Of a DNA stretch of 64,000 nucleotides, positions 28,911 to 38,661 are shown one piece after another. Position 1 is the stretch's first letter. The number at the start of each line of letters is the position of its first letter. A model generated the notes under the pieces. It made no database searches, had not been told where the DNA came from, and saw only the letters and a program-made list of their open reading frames with translations. A program made the position numbers and the translations under genes. The stretch comes from Paracoccus acridae (lineage in GTDB: Bacteria; Pseudomonadota; Alphaproteobacteria; Rhodobacterales; Rhodobacteraceae): positions 124,001 to 188,000 of the forward strand of contig NZ_BMIV01000005.1 in assembly GCF_014642735.1 (NCBI RefSeq), given 5' to 3'.

Positions 28911-29240
28911 CAACTTCCTTCATGGCATACGGCGTCGCGGAGTCCGCGCCGGCAGCATAAATTTCCTGAAGCACCGCCCATCGCAGGATCGGCGGCGATT
29001 CGCATATCGGTTCATCAGCCTGTCACAGGCATCGGCGTCAAGCCTTGCAGCTTGGTCGGGCCGACGGCAATCCCGGCCTTGTGGCGAAAGAGAAGCAGTC
29101 TGTTCAAGAATGACTGACGCTGGAACAACTTGTCGTTTGGTTTGGTTTCATCCTCGCCCAGAAGGGCCATCCCAAGACCGCAGATTGCCCCCCGCCGCCC
29201 GGCTGGCTAGGCTGCCGCAAAGCCCAGAGCGACCGTTCCA
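28911..29240. other. 330-bp divergent intergenic region
   Basis: It lies between the L,D-transpeptidase and the MFS gene and must hold both promoters. I find no convincing -35/-10 pair, terminator, repeat or RNA gene in it. Confidence 0.5.
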
Positions 29241-30887
29241 GTGACCGACCAGACAGCATCCCGGCCCCCAACCGCATCCGCCCTTGCCCCGTTCCGACAC
29301 CGCGATTTCCGCCTGCTGTGGAGCGCGACGCTGGTGTCGAATTTCGGCGGCCTGGTCCAGGCCGTGGGTGCGGCCTGGCTGATGACGCAGCTGACCGACA
29401 GCGCCACGCTGATCGCCCTGGTGCAGGCGTCGAACACGCTGCCGATCATGCTTCTGGCGCTGGCGTCGGGGGCGCTTGCCGACATCTTCGACCGCAAGGC
29501 GATCCTGATGTTCGCGCAATGCTTCATGGCAGCGGTGTCGCTGGCCTTGGCGATCGTCGCCTGGCAGGGCTGGCTGACGCCCTGGCTGCTGCTGGCCTTC
29601 ACCTTCCTGATCGGGGCGGGGCAGGCGCTGTACAACCCGCCCTGGCAGGCCAGCATGGGCGATCTTGTGCCGCGGGCGGACCTGCCTGCGGCGGTCACGC
29701 TGAACTCGGTCGGCTTCAACCTCATGCGCTCGGTCGGCCCTGCGGCGGGCGGCTTCATCGTCGCGGCCTTCGGGGCGGCTGCGGCGTTCGCGGTGAACGC
29801 CGTCAGCTATGTCCCGCTGCTGGGCGCGCTGTTCCGCTGGCGTCCGAACATCGCCCCCCGCACCGCCCCGCGCGAGGAGTTTCTGCCCGCCGTGGCCGCC
29901 GGACTGCGCTATGTCTTCCTGTCGCCGAACCTGACCAAGGTGATCGGACGCGCCGCCCTGTTCGGCTTTGCCGCCGTGTCCGTGATGGCGCTGCTGCCGC
30001 TGGTGGCCAAGTCCCATCCCGAAGGCGGGTCGATGCTGTTCGGGGGATTGCTGGGCTGCTTCGGCGTCGGCGCCATCGCGGGCGCGGCGCTGAACCCGCG
30101 CATCCGGGCGCGTTTCGACAATGAAAACATCGTGCGGGTGGCCTTTGCGGGCTTCGCCCTGTCGGCCATCGTGCTGGGCCAGACGCAGAATGTCTGGCTG
30201 CACGCCGTGGCGCTGCTGCCTGCGGGCGCGTCCTGGGTGCTGGCCTTGTCGCTGTTCAACGTGACGGTGCAACTGTCCACGCCGCGCTGGGTCGTGGCCC
30301 GCGCGCTGGCCTTGTACCAGACGGCGACCTTTGGCGGCATGGCGGCGGGATCCTGGATCTGGGGCAGCATCGCCGGTGCCTATGGCCTGGGCGATGCCTT
30401 GACGGCGGCGGGGATCGTGCTGCTGGTGGGCGCGGTCATCGGGCATTGGTTCCGGGCGCCCGATTTCGGCACTGCCGATCTGGACCCGGTCAACCGCTTC
30501 CGCGAACCGGCCCTGCGCATCGACCTGCGCGGTCGGTCGGGTCCGATCATGGTGATGGTGGATTACCAGATCGCCCAGAAGGACGTGCCGGAATTCCTGC
30601 GCCTGATGCAGTTGCGCCGCAACATCCGCCGCCGCGACGGGGCGCGGAACTGGGCGCTTCTGCGCGACCTGGAACATCCCGACCAATGGTCGGAAAGCTA
30701 TCACATCGCCACCTGGGACGAATATGTCCGCCACAACCTGCGCCGCACGAAATCGGACGCGGAGATCACGGTGGCGCTCCGCGCCCTGCACCAGGGCGAG
30801 GGCGATCCGCTGGTCCACCGCATGATCGAGCGCGACAGCGTCGGCCCCGAGGATGACCTGCCCCTGATCGGCAAGATGGACGTATAG
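29241..30887 (+). CDS. MFS exporter of the EntS/MFS_3 type with C-terminal extension
   Basis: The 548-residue inner-membrane protein has twelve predicted spans in residues 15 to about 410 (for example FRLLWSATLVSNFGGLVQAV and GALADIFDRKAILM, the loop 2-3 motif). About 440-548 is a soluble domain (MVMVDYQIAQKDVPEFLRLM ...) like the antibiotic-biosynthesis-monooxygenase fold seen fused to this MFS group. The start is GTG. The substrate is unknown. It may be co-transcribed with the HDAC-like gene 11 bp downstream. Confidence 0.85.
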   Translation: MTDQTASRPPTASALAPFRHRDFRLLWSATLVSNFGGLVQAVGAAWLMTQLTDSATLIALVQASNTLPIMLLALASGALADIFDRKAILMFAQCFMAAVSLALAIVAWQGWLTPWLLLAFTFLIGAGQALYNPPWQASMGDLVPRADLPAAVTLNSVGFNLMRSVGPAAGGFIVAAFGAAAAFAVNAVSYVPLLGALFRWRPNIAPRTAPREEFLPAVAAGLRYVFLSPNLTKVIGRAALFGFAAVSVMALLPLVAKSHPEGGSMLFGGLLGCFGVGAIAGAALNPRIRARFDNENIVRVAFAGFALSAIVLGQTQNVWLHAVALLPAGASWVLALSLFNVTVQLSTPRWVVARALALYQTATFGGMAAGSWIWGSIAGAYGLGDALTAAGIVLLVGAVIGHWFRAPDFGTADLDPVNRFREPALRIDLRGRSGPIMVMVDYQIAQKDVPEFLRLMQLRRNIRRRDGARNWALLRDLEHPDQWSESYHIATWDEYVRHNLRRTKSDAEITVALRALHQGEGDPLVHRMIERDSVGPEDDLPLIGKMDV

Positions 30888-30898
30888 GAAAGGCCGCC

Positions 30899-31819
30899 AT
30901 GACCACAGCCCTGTTCACCCACCCCGACGCCGAACGCCACATCACGCCGCCCGGCCATGCCGAGCAGGTCGCCCGCCAGGCGGCCGTCCTGGACGCGCTT
31001 GCCGACCTGCCCCTGGACCGGCGCGAGGCGCCCCGCGCCGACGAGGTCGAGATCCTGCGCTGCCATCCCCAATCCTATCTGGACCGGATCCGGGGCGCGA
31101 TCCCGGATGAAGGCTGGCAGATGCTGGACGCCGACACCCACCTGTCGCCCGGCAGCCTGGATGCGGCGCTGCGCGGTGCGGGCGGGGCGGTGGCGGCGGT
31201 GGACGCAGTGCTGGCGGGCGAGGTCGCCAACGCCTTTGTCGCTATGCGCCCGCCCGGCCATCATGCCGAACGCGAGACGCCGATGGGCTTCTGCATCTTC
31301 GGCAATGCCGCCATCGCGGCCATGCGGGCGCTGGATCATCACGGGCTGGACCGCGTGGCGGTGCTGGATTTCGACGTCCACCACGGCAACGGCACGCAGG
31401 CCCTGCTGTGGGATGAACGCCGCGCCTTCTTCGCCTCCAGCCACCAGATGCCGCTGTATCCGGGCACGGGGGCGGCGGGCGAACGGGGCGCGCATGGGCA
31501 GATGGTGAACGTGCCGCTGCGCCCCGGAACCGACGGGGCGGCGGGGCAGGCGGCCTGGCGCGACATCCTGGCGCGCTGCCGCGATTTTGCGCCGCAGCTT
31601 GTGATCGTCTCGGCCGGGTTCGACGCCCATGCGGCCGATCCGCTGGCTCAACTGAACTGGGACGACGACGACTTCGCCGCCATCACCCGCATGATCTGCG
31701 ACATGGCGGCGGATCTGTCGGCCCCGGTGGTATCCTGCCTGGAAGGTGGCTATGATCTGGACGCCCTGGGCCGGTCAGCCCGCGCCCATGTCCAAGTCCT
31801 GCTGGAGGCCCAAGAATGA
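30899..31819 (+). CDS. Histone deacetylase-family amidohydrolase
   Basis: The 306-residue class II HDAC-like zinc hydrolase is cytoplasmic. Key parts are the paired histidines in RPPGHHAE, zinc ligands in LDFDVHHGNGT and FDAHAADPL, and the late EGGYDLDALG. Bacterial members deacetylate polyamines, acetoin-like compounds or proteins; the substrate is not evident. It overlaps xseB by four bases, starting a coupled run xseB-ispA-dxs. Confidence 0.9.
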   Translation: MTTALFTHPDAERHITPPGHAEQVARQAAVLDALADLPLDRREAPRADEVEILRCHPQSYLDRIRGAIPDEGWQMLDADTHLSPGSLDAALRGAGGAVAAVDAVLAGEVANAFVAMRPPGHHAERETPMGFCIFGNAAIAAMRALDHHGLDRVAVLDFDVHHGNGTQALLWDERRAFFASSHQMPLYPGTGAAGERGAHGQMVNVPLRPGTDGAAGQAAWRDILARCRDFAPQLVIVSAGFDAHAADPLAQLNWDDDDFAAITRMICDMAADLSAPVVSCLEGGYDLDALGRSARAHVQVLLEAQE

Positions 31820-32052
31820 ACGACATCGCGACCATGAGCTTCGAGGAAGCCATGAAGGAGCTGGAGGCCACGGTCGGCAAGCTGGAAACCGGCGACGCGT
31901 CCCTGGACGAATCCATCAAGCTTTACGAACGCGGCGCTGCCCTGCGCCAGCATTGCGAGAAACGCCTGCGCGAGGCCGAGGACCGGGTGGAAAAGATCAC
32001 CCTTGCGGCCAATGGCCGGCCCACGGGGACGGAACCGGCCGAGGGGCTGTGA
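31816..32052 (+). CDS. xseB: Exodeoxyribonuclease VII small subunit
   Basis: The 78-residue helical protein has the family core MSFEEAMKELEATVGKLE and GDASLDESIKLYERG. It binds XseA, which is not in this window, to degrade single-stranded DNA. It overlaps the HDAC-like gene (ATGA) and ispA (TGATG). The xseB-ispA-dxs order is common in proteobacteria. Confidence 0.94.
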   Translation: MNDIATMSFEEAMKELEATVGKLETGDASLDESIKLYERGAALRQHCEKRLREAEDRVEKITLAANGRPTGTEPAEGL

Positions 32053-32912
32053 TGCAGTCACGGCTTTCGGCGGTGAAGTCCCAGGTCCAGGCCGCGCTGG
32101 ACCGGGCGATCGGCGATCTGCCCGGTGGGGAACTGCGCGACGCGATGGCTTATGCCTGCGCGGGCGGCAAGCGGATCCGGGCCTTCCTTGTGATGGAATC
32201 GGCGCGCCTGCATGGCGTGCCTGACGATGCCGCGCTGCCGGTGGCGGCGGCGGTCGAGGCGCTGCACGCCTATTCCCTGGTCCATGACGACCTGCCCGCG
32301 ATGGACGACGACGACCTGCGGCGTGGGCAGCCGACCGTCCATGTGAAATGGTCCGAGGCCACCGCGATCCTTGCGGGCGACGCGCTGCAATCGCTGGCCT
32401 TCGGGCTGCTGGCCGATCCTGCTATTGGCGATGCCGCAACGCGCCGGCTGGTCGCGGCCTTTGCGCAGGCCGTGGGCGGGGCGGGGATGGTCTGGGGACA
32501 GGCCCTGGACATCAAGGCGGAAACGGCCGTCACGCCGCTGACGCTGGACCAGATCACCCGGCTGCAGGGCGGCAAGACCGGCGCGCTGATCCGCTTTGCC
32601 GCCATCGCCGGACCGCTAATCGCGGATGCCGACCCGGCGCCCCTGGCAGCCTACGCCGAGGCGCTTGGGCTGGCCTTCCAAATCGCCGACGACATCCTAG
32701 ACGTGACCGGAAACGAAGATGTGACCGGCAAGCGCGTGGGCAAGGACGCGTCGGCGGGCAAGGCCACTTTCGTGTCCCTGCTGGGCCTTGACGGCGCGCG
32801 GGCCGAGGCTGCGCGGCTGGTCGCGGATGCCGATGCAGCCCTTGCGCCCTATGGCGAGAACGCTGCAAACTTGCGCCAATTGGCGCGTTTCGTTATCGAA
32901 CGCGACACCTGA
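32052..32912 (+). CDS. ispA: Farnesyl/geranylgeranyl diphosphate synthase
   Basis: The 286-residue all-helical prenyl synthase elongates DMAPP/GPP with IPP. The first aspartate-rich motif is DDLPAMDDDDLRRG (about residues 78-91) and the second DDILD (near 215). GGKRIRAFLV and GGKTGAL are other family marks. The two extra residues in the first motif are typical of bacterial FPP synthases. It feeds quinone and undecaprenyl synthesis. Confidence 0.93.
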   Translation: MQSRLSAVKSQVQAALDRAIGDLPGGELRDAMAYACAGGKRIRAFLVMESARLHGVPDDAALPVAAAVEALHAYSLVHDDLPAMDDDDLRRGQPTVHVKWSEATAILAGDALQSLAFGLLADPAIGDAATRRLVAAFAQAVGGAGMVWGQALDIKAETAVTPLTLDQITRLQGGKTGALIRFAAIAGPLIADADPAPLAAYAEALGLAFQIADDILDVTGNEDVTGKRVGKDASAGKATFVSLLGLDGARAEAARLVADADAALAPYGENAANLRQLARFVIERDT

Positions 32913-32954
32913 ACGACGCCCGCCCCTGCAATCTTTCGCCCGAAGGGCCAGCCG

Positions 32955-34871
32955 ATGACCGACCTGACCAAGACGCCGATCCTCGACCGGGTCACGCTGC
33001 CCTCGGACATGAAGTCGCTCAGCGACCGTGAACTGCATCAGTTGGCGGACGAATTGCGGTCCGAAACCATCAGCGCGGTCAGCGTCACCGGCGGTCACCT
33101 GGGCGCGGGCCTGGGGGTGGTGGAACTGACCGTGGCGCTGCACGCGGTCTTCGACACGCCGCGCGACAAGATCATCTGGGACGTGGGCCACCAGTGCTAT
33201 CCCCACAAGATCCTGACCGGCCGGCGCGACCGCATCCGCACGCTGCGGATGGGCGGCGGGCTGGCGGGGTTCACGAAACGCGCCGAAAGCCCCTATGACC
33301 CCTTCGGCGCGGGCCATTCCTCGACCTCGATCTCGGCGGCGCTTGGCTTTGCGGTGGCGCGCGACCTGGGCGGCGATCCGGGCGACGCCATCGCGGTGAT
33401 CGGCGACGGCGCCATGAGCGCGGGCATGGCCTTCGAGGCGCTGAACAACGCAGGCCACCTGGGCAAGCGGCTGATCGTCATCCTGAACGACAACGAGATG
33501 TCCATCGCCCCGCCGGTGGGGGCGCTGTCGTCCTATCTGACCAGCCTTTACACGCGCGGCCCGTTCCAGGACCTGAAGGCCGCCGCCAAGGGCGCCGTGG
33601 GCCTGTTGCCGCCGCCTTTCCAGGAAGGCGCGCGCCGGGCCAAGGAAATGCTGAAGGGCATGACCATCGGCGGCACCTTGTTCGAGGAACTGGGCTTTTC
33701 CTATGTCGGCCCGGTCGATGGGCATGACCTCGACCAGCTTCTGCCCTTGCTGCGCACGGTGAAGTCGCGGGCCACCGGGCCGGTGCTGATCCATGCCGTC
33801 ACGAAAAAGGGCAAGGGCTATGCCCCGGCGGAAAACGCCGCCGACCGGGGCCATGCGACGGGCAAGTTCGACATGGTGACGGGCGTTCAGGCCAAGGCCA
33901 AGTCGAACGCGCCCAGCTACACGGCGGTCTTCGCCAAGGCCCTGATCGACGAGGCCGGGCGCGACGACAGGATCGTCGGCATCACCGCCGCCATGCCGGA
34001 CGGCACGGGTCTGAAGCAGTTCGCCGAACGCTTTCCGCGCCGGACCTTCGACGTGGGCATCGCCGAACAGCACGCGGTCACCTTCGCGGCGGGTCTGGCT
34101 GCGGGCGGCATGAAGCCTTTCTGCGCGATCTATTCGACCTTCCTGCAGCGCGGCTATGACCAGGTGGTCCATGACGTGGCGGTCCAGAACCTGCCCGTCC
34201 GCTTTGCCATCGACCGCGCCGGACTGGTGGGCCAGGACGGGCCGACCCATGCGGGCGCCTATGACATCGCCTTCCTGGCGAACCTGCCCGGCATGGTGGT
34301 GATGGCCGCCGCGGACGAGGCCGAACTGATGCACATGGTCGCCACCGCCGCCGCCCATGACAGCGGCCCCATCGCCTTCCGCTTTCCGCGCGGCGAGGGG
34401 ACGGGGGTCGAGATGCCGGAACGCGGCCAGGTGCTGGAGATCGGCAAGGGCCGCATCGTCCAGCAGGGCAAGGGCGTCGCGATCCTGTCCTTTGGCACCC
34501 GCCTGTCCGAGGCGCAGAAGGCCTGCGAATCGCTGGGCGCGCGCGGCATCACGCCCACGATTGCCGATGCCCGGTTCGCCAAGCCCCTGGACCGCGACCT
34601 GATCCTGCGGCTGGCGGCCAGCCATGACGCGCTGATCACGCTGGAGGAAGGCGCGGTCGGCGGCTTTGGCAGCCATGTCGCGCAATTGCTGGCCGATGAA
34701 GGCGTCTTCGACCGGGGCCTGCGCTTCCGGTCGATGGTCCTGCCTGACCGCTTCGTCGATCACGACGCGCCTTATGCGATGTATGACACCTCGGCGCTGA
34801 ACGCCGCCCATATCGAGGCGAAGGTGCTGGAGGTCATGGGCGTGGCGCAACTGGCGGGCAAGTCCGCCTGA
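32955..34871 (+). CDS. dxs: 1-deoxy-D-xylulose-5-phosphate synthase
   Basis: The 638-residue thiamine diphosphate enzyme makes DXP from pyruvate and glyceraldehyde 3-phosphate, the first step of the MEP route. The ThDP motif is [18 protein letters not shown] with [11 protein letters not shown]. The transketolase-like middle and C-terminal domains follow ([30 protein letters not shown]). It is last in the xseB-ispA-dxs run. The downstream region holds a candidate small RNA. Confidence 0.96.
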   Translation: MTDLTKTPILDRVTLPSDMKSLSDRELHQLADELRSETISAVSVTGGHLGAGLGVVELTVALHAVFDTPRDKIIWDVGHQCYPHKILTGRRDRIRTLRMGGGLAGFTKRAESPYDPFGAGHSSTSISAALGFAVARDLGGDPGDAIAVIGDGAMSAGMAFEALNNAGHLGKRLIVILNDNEMSIAPPVGALSSYLTSLYTRGPFQDLKAAAKGAVGLLPPPFQEGARRAKEMLKGMTIGGTLFEELGFSYVGPVDGHDLDQLLPLLRTVKSRATGPVLIHAVTKKGKGYAPAENAADRGHATGKFDMVTGVQAKAKSNAPSYTAVFAKALIDEAGRDDRIVGITAAMPDGTGLKQFAERFPRRTFDVGIAEQHAVTFAAGLAAGGMKPFCAIYSTFLQRGYDQVVHDVAVQNLPVRFAIDRAGLVGQDGPTHAGAYDIAFLANLPGMVVMAAADEAELMHMVATAAAHDSGPIAFRFPRGEGTGVEMPERGQVLEIGKGRIVQQGKGVAILSFGTRLSEAQKACESLGARGITPTIADARFAKPLDRDLILRLAASHDALITLEEGAVGGFGSHVAQLLADEGVFDRGLRFRSMVLPDRFVDHDAPYAMYDTSALNAAHIEAKVLEVMGVAQLAGKSA

Positions 34872-34952
34872 TCATCCTGCCTGCAAGGCGGGCAGCCTGC
34901 CAAATCCCAAGGCAGCAGGCGGGATTCTTGCTGCATTGCAGCATGATCTGAC

Positions 34953-34981
34953 TGAATACCGGAAAGCATCGGGTGTATGAT
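34953..34981 (+). promoter_or_regulatory. Candidate promoter of the small RNA
   Basis: TATGAT (34976-34981) is a near-consensus -10. The hexamer 17 bp upstream, TGAATA, is poor. The predicted start near 34988 coincides with the first hairpin. Confidence 0.35.
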
Positions 34982-34985
34982 GGAC

Positions 34986-35130
34986 ATGCGGGCGGAAGAT
35001 GCCCGCATCCCTCCGACCAGGACGGTCCCCGCCGTCACGGCCGCCAGAGACGCGCCCTCCTCCCTGCGAAGCCTCTGGCGGCTTCTCTCGCAAGGGAAAA
35101 GCGCGGGACTTTCCATCGTCCCGCGCTTTT
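34986..35130 (+). ncRNA. Candidate CCUCCUCCC-loop small RNA (CcsR/cuckoo-like)
   Basis: Between convergent dxs and clpB, three hairpins are lined up on the plus strand. Hairpin 1 has arms 34986-34993 and 35001-35008. Hairpin 2 has a 10-bp stem 35040-35049 with 35073-35082, plus CGC/GCG inside, leaving a 12-nt loop with CCTCCTCCC at 35056-35064. The last is a 13-bp terminator hairpin. The loop is anti-Shine-Dalgarno in sequence. This is the architecture of the stress-induced CcsR RNAs of Rhodobacter sphaeroides, though those usually follow a DUF1127 gene and occur in several copies. It could be a separate RNA or processed from the dxs 3' end. Confidence 0.6.
35097..35130. terminator. Bidirectional terminator between the small RNA and clpB
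   Basis: AAAAGCGCGGGAC (35097-35109) pairs perfectly with GTCCCGCGCTTTT (35118-35130) around an 8-nt loop. The A and T tracts make it work on both strands. It ends clpB on the minus strand and the small RNA or dxs transcript on the plus strand. Confidence 0.85.
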
Positions 35131-35135
35131 CATGT

Positions 35136-37775
35136 TCAGTGAACGGTTGCCTCGGGCTTGGGGCCTTCGCCGACGGCCCCAAGCTTGTGGCCCGCGCGGC
35201 CGATGCGGTTTTCCACAATCAGCCCGTCCGGCCCGGCGCTGACATGGACCGTCTGACCGTCCATCACCTCGCCCGACAGCAGCAGTTCGGCCAGCGGATC
35301 CTGCAAGGCCCGCTGGATCACCCGCTTCAGGGGACGTGCCCCGAAGACCGGATCATAGCCCTGGTCGGCCAGCCACTTGCGCGCGGCATCGTCCAGGTCC
35401 AGCGTGATCTTGCGCCCGGCCAGGCGCTGTTCCAGCCGCCGCAACTGGATCTTGACGATGCCGTCCATGTTCTGCCGCGACAGGCGGCGGAAGATGATGA
35501 TCTCGTCCAGGCGGTTCAGGAATTCGGGCCGGAAATGCGCCCGGACCGCTTCCATCACCTGTTGGCGCGCATCGGTCGAATCCGATCCTTCCGGCAGATG
35601 CGACAGTGCCTGCGAGCCCAGGTTCGAGGTCAGGATGATCAGCGTCTGCTTGAAGTCCACCGTCCGGCCCTGGCCGTCGGTCAACTGCCCGTCGTCCAGA
35701 ACCTGCAACAGCACGTTGAAGACGTCCGGGTGGGCCTTCTCGACCTCGTCGAACAGGATCACCTGATAGGGACGCCGCCGCACGGCTTCGGTCAGCACGC
35801 CGCCTTCGTCATAGCCGACATAGCCCGGAGGGGCGCCGATCAGCCGCGCCACGGAATGTTTTTCCATGAACTCGGACATGTCGATGCGGACCATCGCGGA
35901 ATCGTCGTCGAACATGTATTCGGCCAAGGCCTTGGTCAGTTCGGTCTTGCCGACGCCGGTCGGGCCCAGGAACAGGAACGACCCAAGCGGGCGGTTCTCG
36001 TCGTTCAGGCCCGCGCGGGCACGGCGGACGGCGTTCGACACGGCCACCACGGCCTCCTGCTGGCCGATGACGCGGGCGCCGATCTGCTCCTCCATCTTCA
36101 GCAGCTTCTCGCGCTCGCCTTCCAGCATCTTGCTGGTCGGGATGCCGGTCCAGCGTTCCACAACCTCGGCGATCTGCTCGGGGCGGACGGCTTCCTCGAC
36201 CATCAGCCCGTCCGCGCCGCCGTTCTCGGCCTCGGCAAGCTGGCGTTCCAGGCCGGGGATGATGCCATAGGACAGCTCCCCCGCGCGGGCCAGGTTGCCC
36301 TCTCGCTTCGCCTGGTCCAGTTCGGCCCGCGCCCGATCAAGCTGTTCCTTGAGATGGCGCGATCCTTCCAGCTTGTCGCGTTCGGCCTGCCAGCGGGCGG
36401 TCATCTCGGCGCTGCGCTGCTGCAATTCGGACAGGTCGCGTTCCAGCCGTTCCAGCCGGTCCCTGGATGCCGCGTCGTCTTCCTTTTTCAGCGCCTCGGC
36501 CTCGATCTGCATCTGCAGGATCTGCCGGTCAAGCTGGTCCAGTTCCTCGGGCTTGCTGTCCACCTCCATGCGCAGCCGCGACGCTGCCTCGTCCACCAGG
36601 TCGATGGCCTTGTCGGGCAGGAAGCGGTCGGTGATATAGCGGTGGCTCAGCGTCGCCGCCGCGACCAGGGCCGCGTCGGAGATACGGACGCCGTGGTGAA
36701 GCTCATACTTTTCCTTGATGCCGCGCAGGATGGAAATCGTGTCCTCGACCGTCGGCTCCTCGATCAGGACCGGCTGGAAACGCCGGGCCAGGGCCGCGTC
36801 CTTTTCGATATACTTGCGGTATTCGTCCAAGGTCGTGGCGCCGACGCAATGCAGCTCGCCCCGCGCCAGCGCGGGCTTGATCAGGTTCGCGGCATCCATG
36901 GCCCCGTCGGTCTTGCCCGCGCCGACAAGGACGTGCAGTTCGTCGATGAACAGGATGATCTCGCCCGCGGCATTCTCGATCTCCTTCAGGATCGACTTCA
37001 GCCGTTCCTCGAACTCGCCCCGGTATTTGGCGCCGGCGATCAGCGCACCCATGTCCAGCGCCATCAGCCGCTTGTCGCGCAGGGATTCGGGCACGTCGCC
37101 ATCCACGATGCGCAGGGCCAGGCCCTCGGCGATCGCCGTCTTGCCGACGCCCGGTTCGCCGATCAGCACCGGGTTGTTCTTGGTGCGGCGCGACAGGACC
37201 TGCATGGCGCGGCGGATTTCCTCGTCCCGGCCGATGATCGGGTCGATCTTGCCGTCGCGCGCCGCCTGCGTCAGGTCGCGAGCATATTTCTCCAGCGCCT
37301 CATAGCTGTCCTCGGCAGACGCGCTGTCCGCCGTGCGGCCCTTGCGGATGTCGTTGATGGCCGCGTTCAGCTTTTGCGCGGTGACGCCGCCCGCCGACAA
37401 AGCGTCGCGGGCATTGGTGTTGACCATCGTCAGCGCCATCAGGATGCGCTCGGCGGGAACGAAGCTGTCGCCCGCCTTTTTCGCGACCTGCTCGGCCTCG
37501 TCCAGCACGCGCACCAGCGAGGGGTCCACATAGACCTGGCCATTGCCGCCCTTGACCTTGGGCAGCTTGGCGACCGCCTGGTCCACGGCCTCCTTCACGC
37601 GGCGGGCATCGCCGCCCGCGCGCGTGATCAGGTTCGACGACAGCCCCTGGTCGTCATCCATCAGCGCCTTTAGCAGATGTTCCGGAACGACGCGCTGGTT
37701 TTCCTCGCGGATAGCGATGGTCTGGGCGGCCTGCATGAAGCCGCGCGACCGTTCGGTGAACTTTTCCATGTTCAT
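35136..37775 (-). CDS. clpB: ATP-dependent disaggregase ClpB
   Basis: The 879-residue Hsp104/ClpB chaperone works with DnaK to dissolve aggregates. The N-terminal Clp_N repeats are at 1 to about 145, and AAA+ 1 has Walker [10 protein letters not shown] (about 205). The coiled-coil middle domain (about 405-530) separates ClpB from ClpA/C. AAA+ 2 has GPTGVGKTE (about 610). GGAG nine bases upstream supports the ATG at 37775; a TTG at 37781 is less likely. A sigma-32 promoter lies upstream. Confidence 0.96.
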   Translation of the reverse strand: MNMEKFTERSRGFMQAAQTIAIREENQRVVPEHLLKALMDDDQGLSSNLITRAGGDARRVKEAVDQAVAKLPKVKGGNGQVYVDPSLVRVLDEAEQVAKKAGDSFVPAERILMALTMVNTNARDALSAGGVTAQKLNAAINDIRKGRTADSASAEDSYEALEKYARDLTQAARDGKIDPIIGRDEEIRRAMQVLSRRTKNNPVLIGEPGVGKTAIAEGLALRIVDGDVPESLRDKRLMALDMGALIAGAKYRGEFEERLKSILKEIENAAGEIILFIDELHVLVGAGKTDGAMDAANLIKPALARGELHCVGATTLDEYRKYIEKDAALARRFQPVLIEEPTVEDTISILRGIKEKYELHHGVRISDAALVAAATLSHRYITDRFLPDKAIDLVDEAASRLRMEVDSKPEELDQLDRQILQMQIEAEALKKEDDAASRDRLERLERDLSELQQRSAEMTARWQAERDKLEGSRHLKEQLDRARAELDQAKREGNLARAGELSYGIIPGLERQLAEAENGGADGLMVEEAVRPEQIAEVVERWTGIPTSKMLEGEREKLLKMEEQIGARVIGQQEAVVAVSNAVRRARAGLNDENRPLGSFLFLGPTGVGKTELTKALAEYMFDDDSAMVRIDMSEFMEKHSVARLIGAPPGYVGYDEGGVLTEAVRRRPYQVILFDEVEKAHPDVFNVLLQVLDDGQLTDGQGRTVDFKQTLIILTSNLGSQALSHLPEGSDSTDARQQVMEAVRAHFRPEFLNRLDEIIIFRRLSRQNMDGIVKIQLRRLEQRLAGRKITLDLDDAARKWLADQGYDPVFGARPLKRVIQRALQDPLAELLLSGEVMDGQTVHVSAGPDGLIVENRIGRAGHKLGAVGEGPKPEATVH

Positions 37776-37851
37776 CGACAATATCTCCTTCCTCTAGCCC
37801 CCGTGTCGCAGGCACCCTGTCGGCGCGCCCCGGTCCGGGTCTTCGGTTATG

Positions 37852-37879
37852 ATTTGGGTTGCTTGCCAATACTTTCAAG
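37852..37879 (-). promoter_or_regulatory. RpoH (heat-shock) promoter of clpB
   Basis: On the minus strand CTTGAAA (37879-37873) is an exact -35. ACCCAAAT (37859-37852) matches CCCCATNT at six of eight positions (counting N), with a 13-bp spacer. The predicted start is near 37845, about 70 nt before the clpB ATG. Confidence 0.8.
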
Positions 37880-37930
37880 CCGTTTCGCGTTGTGCCATAA
37901 CGCCGCGATTTTGCGGGAAAGGGCGGATGG

Positions 37931-38614
37931 ATGGATGACCGGCTGATCGTGGCGCTGGATGTGCCGAATGCCCTGGCGGGGCTGGACCTGGCGGAACGGC
38001 TGGGCGATGCCGTGGGCTTCTACAAGATCGGCCTGGGGATGCTGACGGGCGGCGGGCTGGCGCTTGCGAACGAGTTGAAGGCCGATCATGGCAAGCGCAT
38101 CTTCCTGGACATGAAGCTGTTCGACATCGGCGCCACGGTGGAAGCCGCCGTGCGCGGTTTGGCGCGGTTCGACCTGGATTTCCTGACCGTCCACGGCGAC
38201 CCGCATGTGATCCGCGCGGCCAAGGAAGGGGCAGGGGGATCGAACCTCAAGATCCTGGGCGTGACGGTTCTGACCTCGCTGGAACGCGCCGACCTGGACG
38301 CGGGCATGATCCAGCCCGGCGATCTGCACGAGATCACCGTGGAACGCGCCGCCCGCGCCTTCGAAGCCGGGGCCGACGGCATCATCTGTTCCCCGCGAGA
38401 GGCAGCGGCCATCCGCGCCCTGCCGGGATCGCGGCTGATCGTGACGCCGGGCGTGCGTCCCGCTGGCGCGTCGCTGGGCGATCAGAAGCGCGTGGAAACC
38501 CCCGCCAGCGCGATTGCCGCGGGGGTGGACCATATCGTGGTCGGCCGCCCCATCTGGCAGGCCGCCGATCCCCGCGCCGCAGCCCAGGCCATCCTGGCCG
38601 AGATGCGCGGCTGA
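37931..38614 (+). CDS. pyrF: Orotidine 5'-phosphate decarboxylase
   Basis: The 227-residue TIM barrel converts OMP to UMP. The N-terminal LIVALDVP and catalytic DMKLFDIGATV (the DxKxxD tetrad) are clear, with VTPGVRP and DHIVVGRPI near the end as phosphate-binding loops. Length is normal for the short bacterial form. It is divergent from clpB with no other pyr gene nearby. Confidence 0.95.
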   Translation: MDDRLIVALDVPNALAGLDLAERLGDAVGFYKIGLGMLTGGGLALANELKADHGKRIFLDMKLFDIGATVEAAVRGLARFDLDFLTVHGDPHVIRAAKEGAGGSNLKILGVTVLTSLERADLDAGMIQPGDLHEITVERAARAFEAGADGIICSPREAAAIRALPGSRLIVTPGVRPAGASLGDQKRVETPASAIAAGVDHIVVGRPIWQAADPRAAAQAILAEMRG

Positions 38615-38661
38615 TTGACCGCTGGTCCCATCCGCGCCAGTCTGGCGAAAAGGGGGCCAGG

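Noticed and set aside
32697..34850. A 717-residue minus-strand frame
   Set aside because: It is antisense to dxs and has no family features.
34977..37673. An 898-residue plus-strand frame starting in the small RNA region
   Set aside because: It is antisense to clpB and has no recognisable domain. Its start region is better explained by the hairpins.
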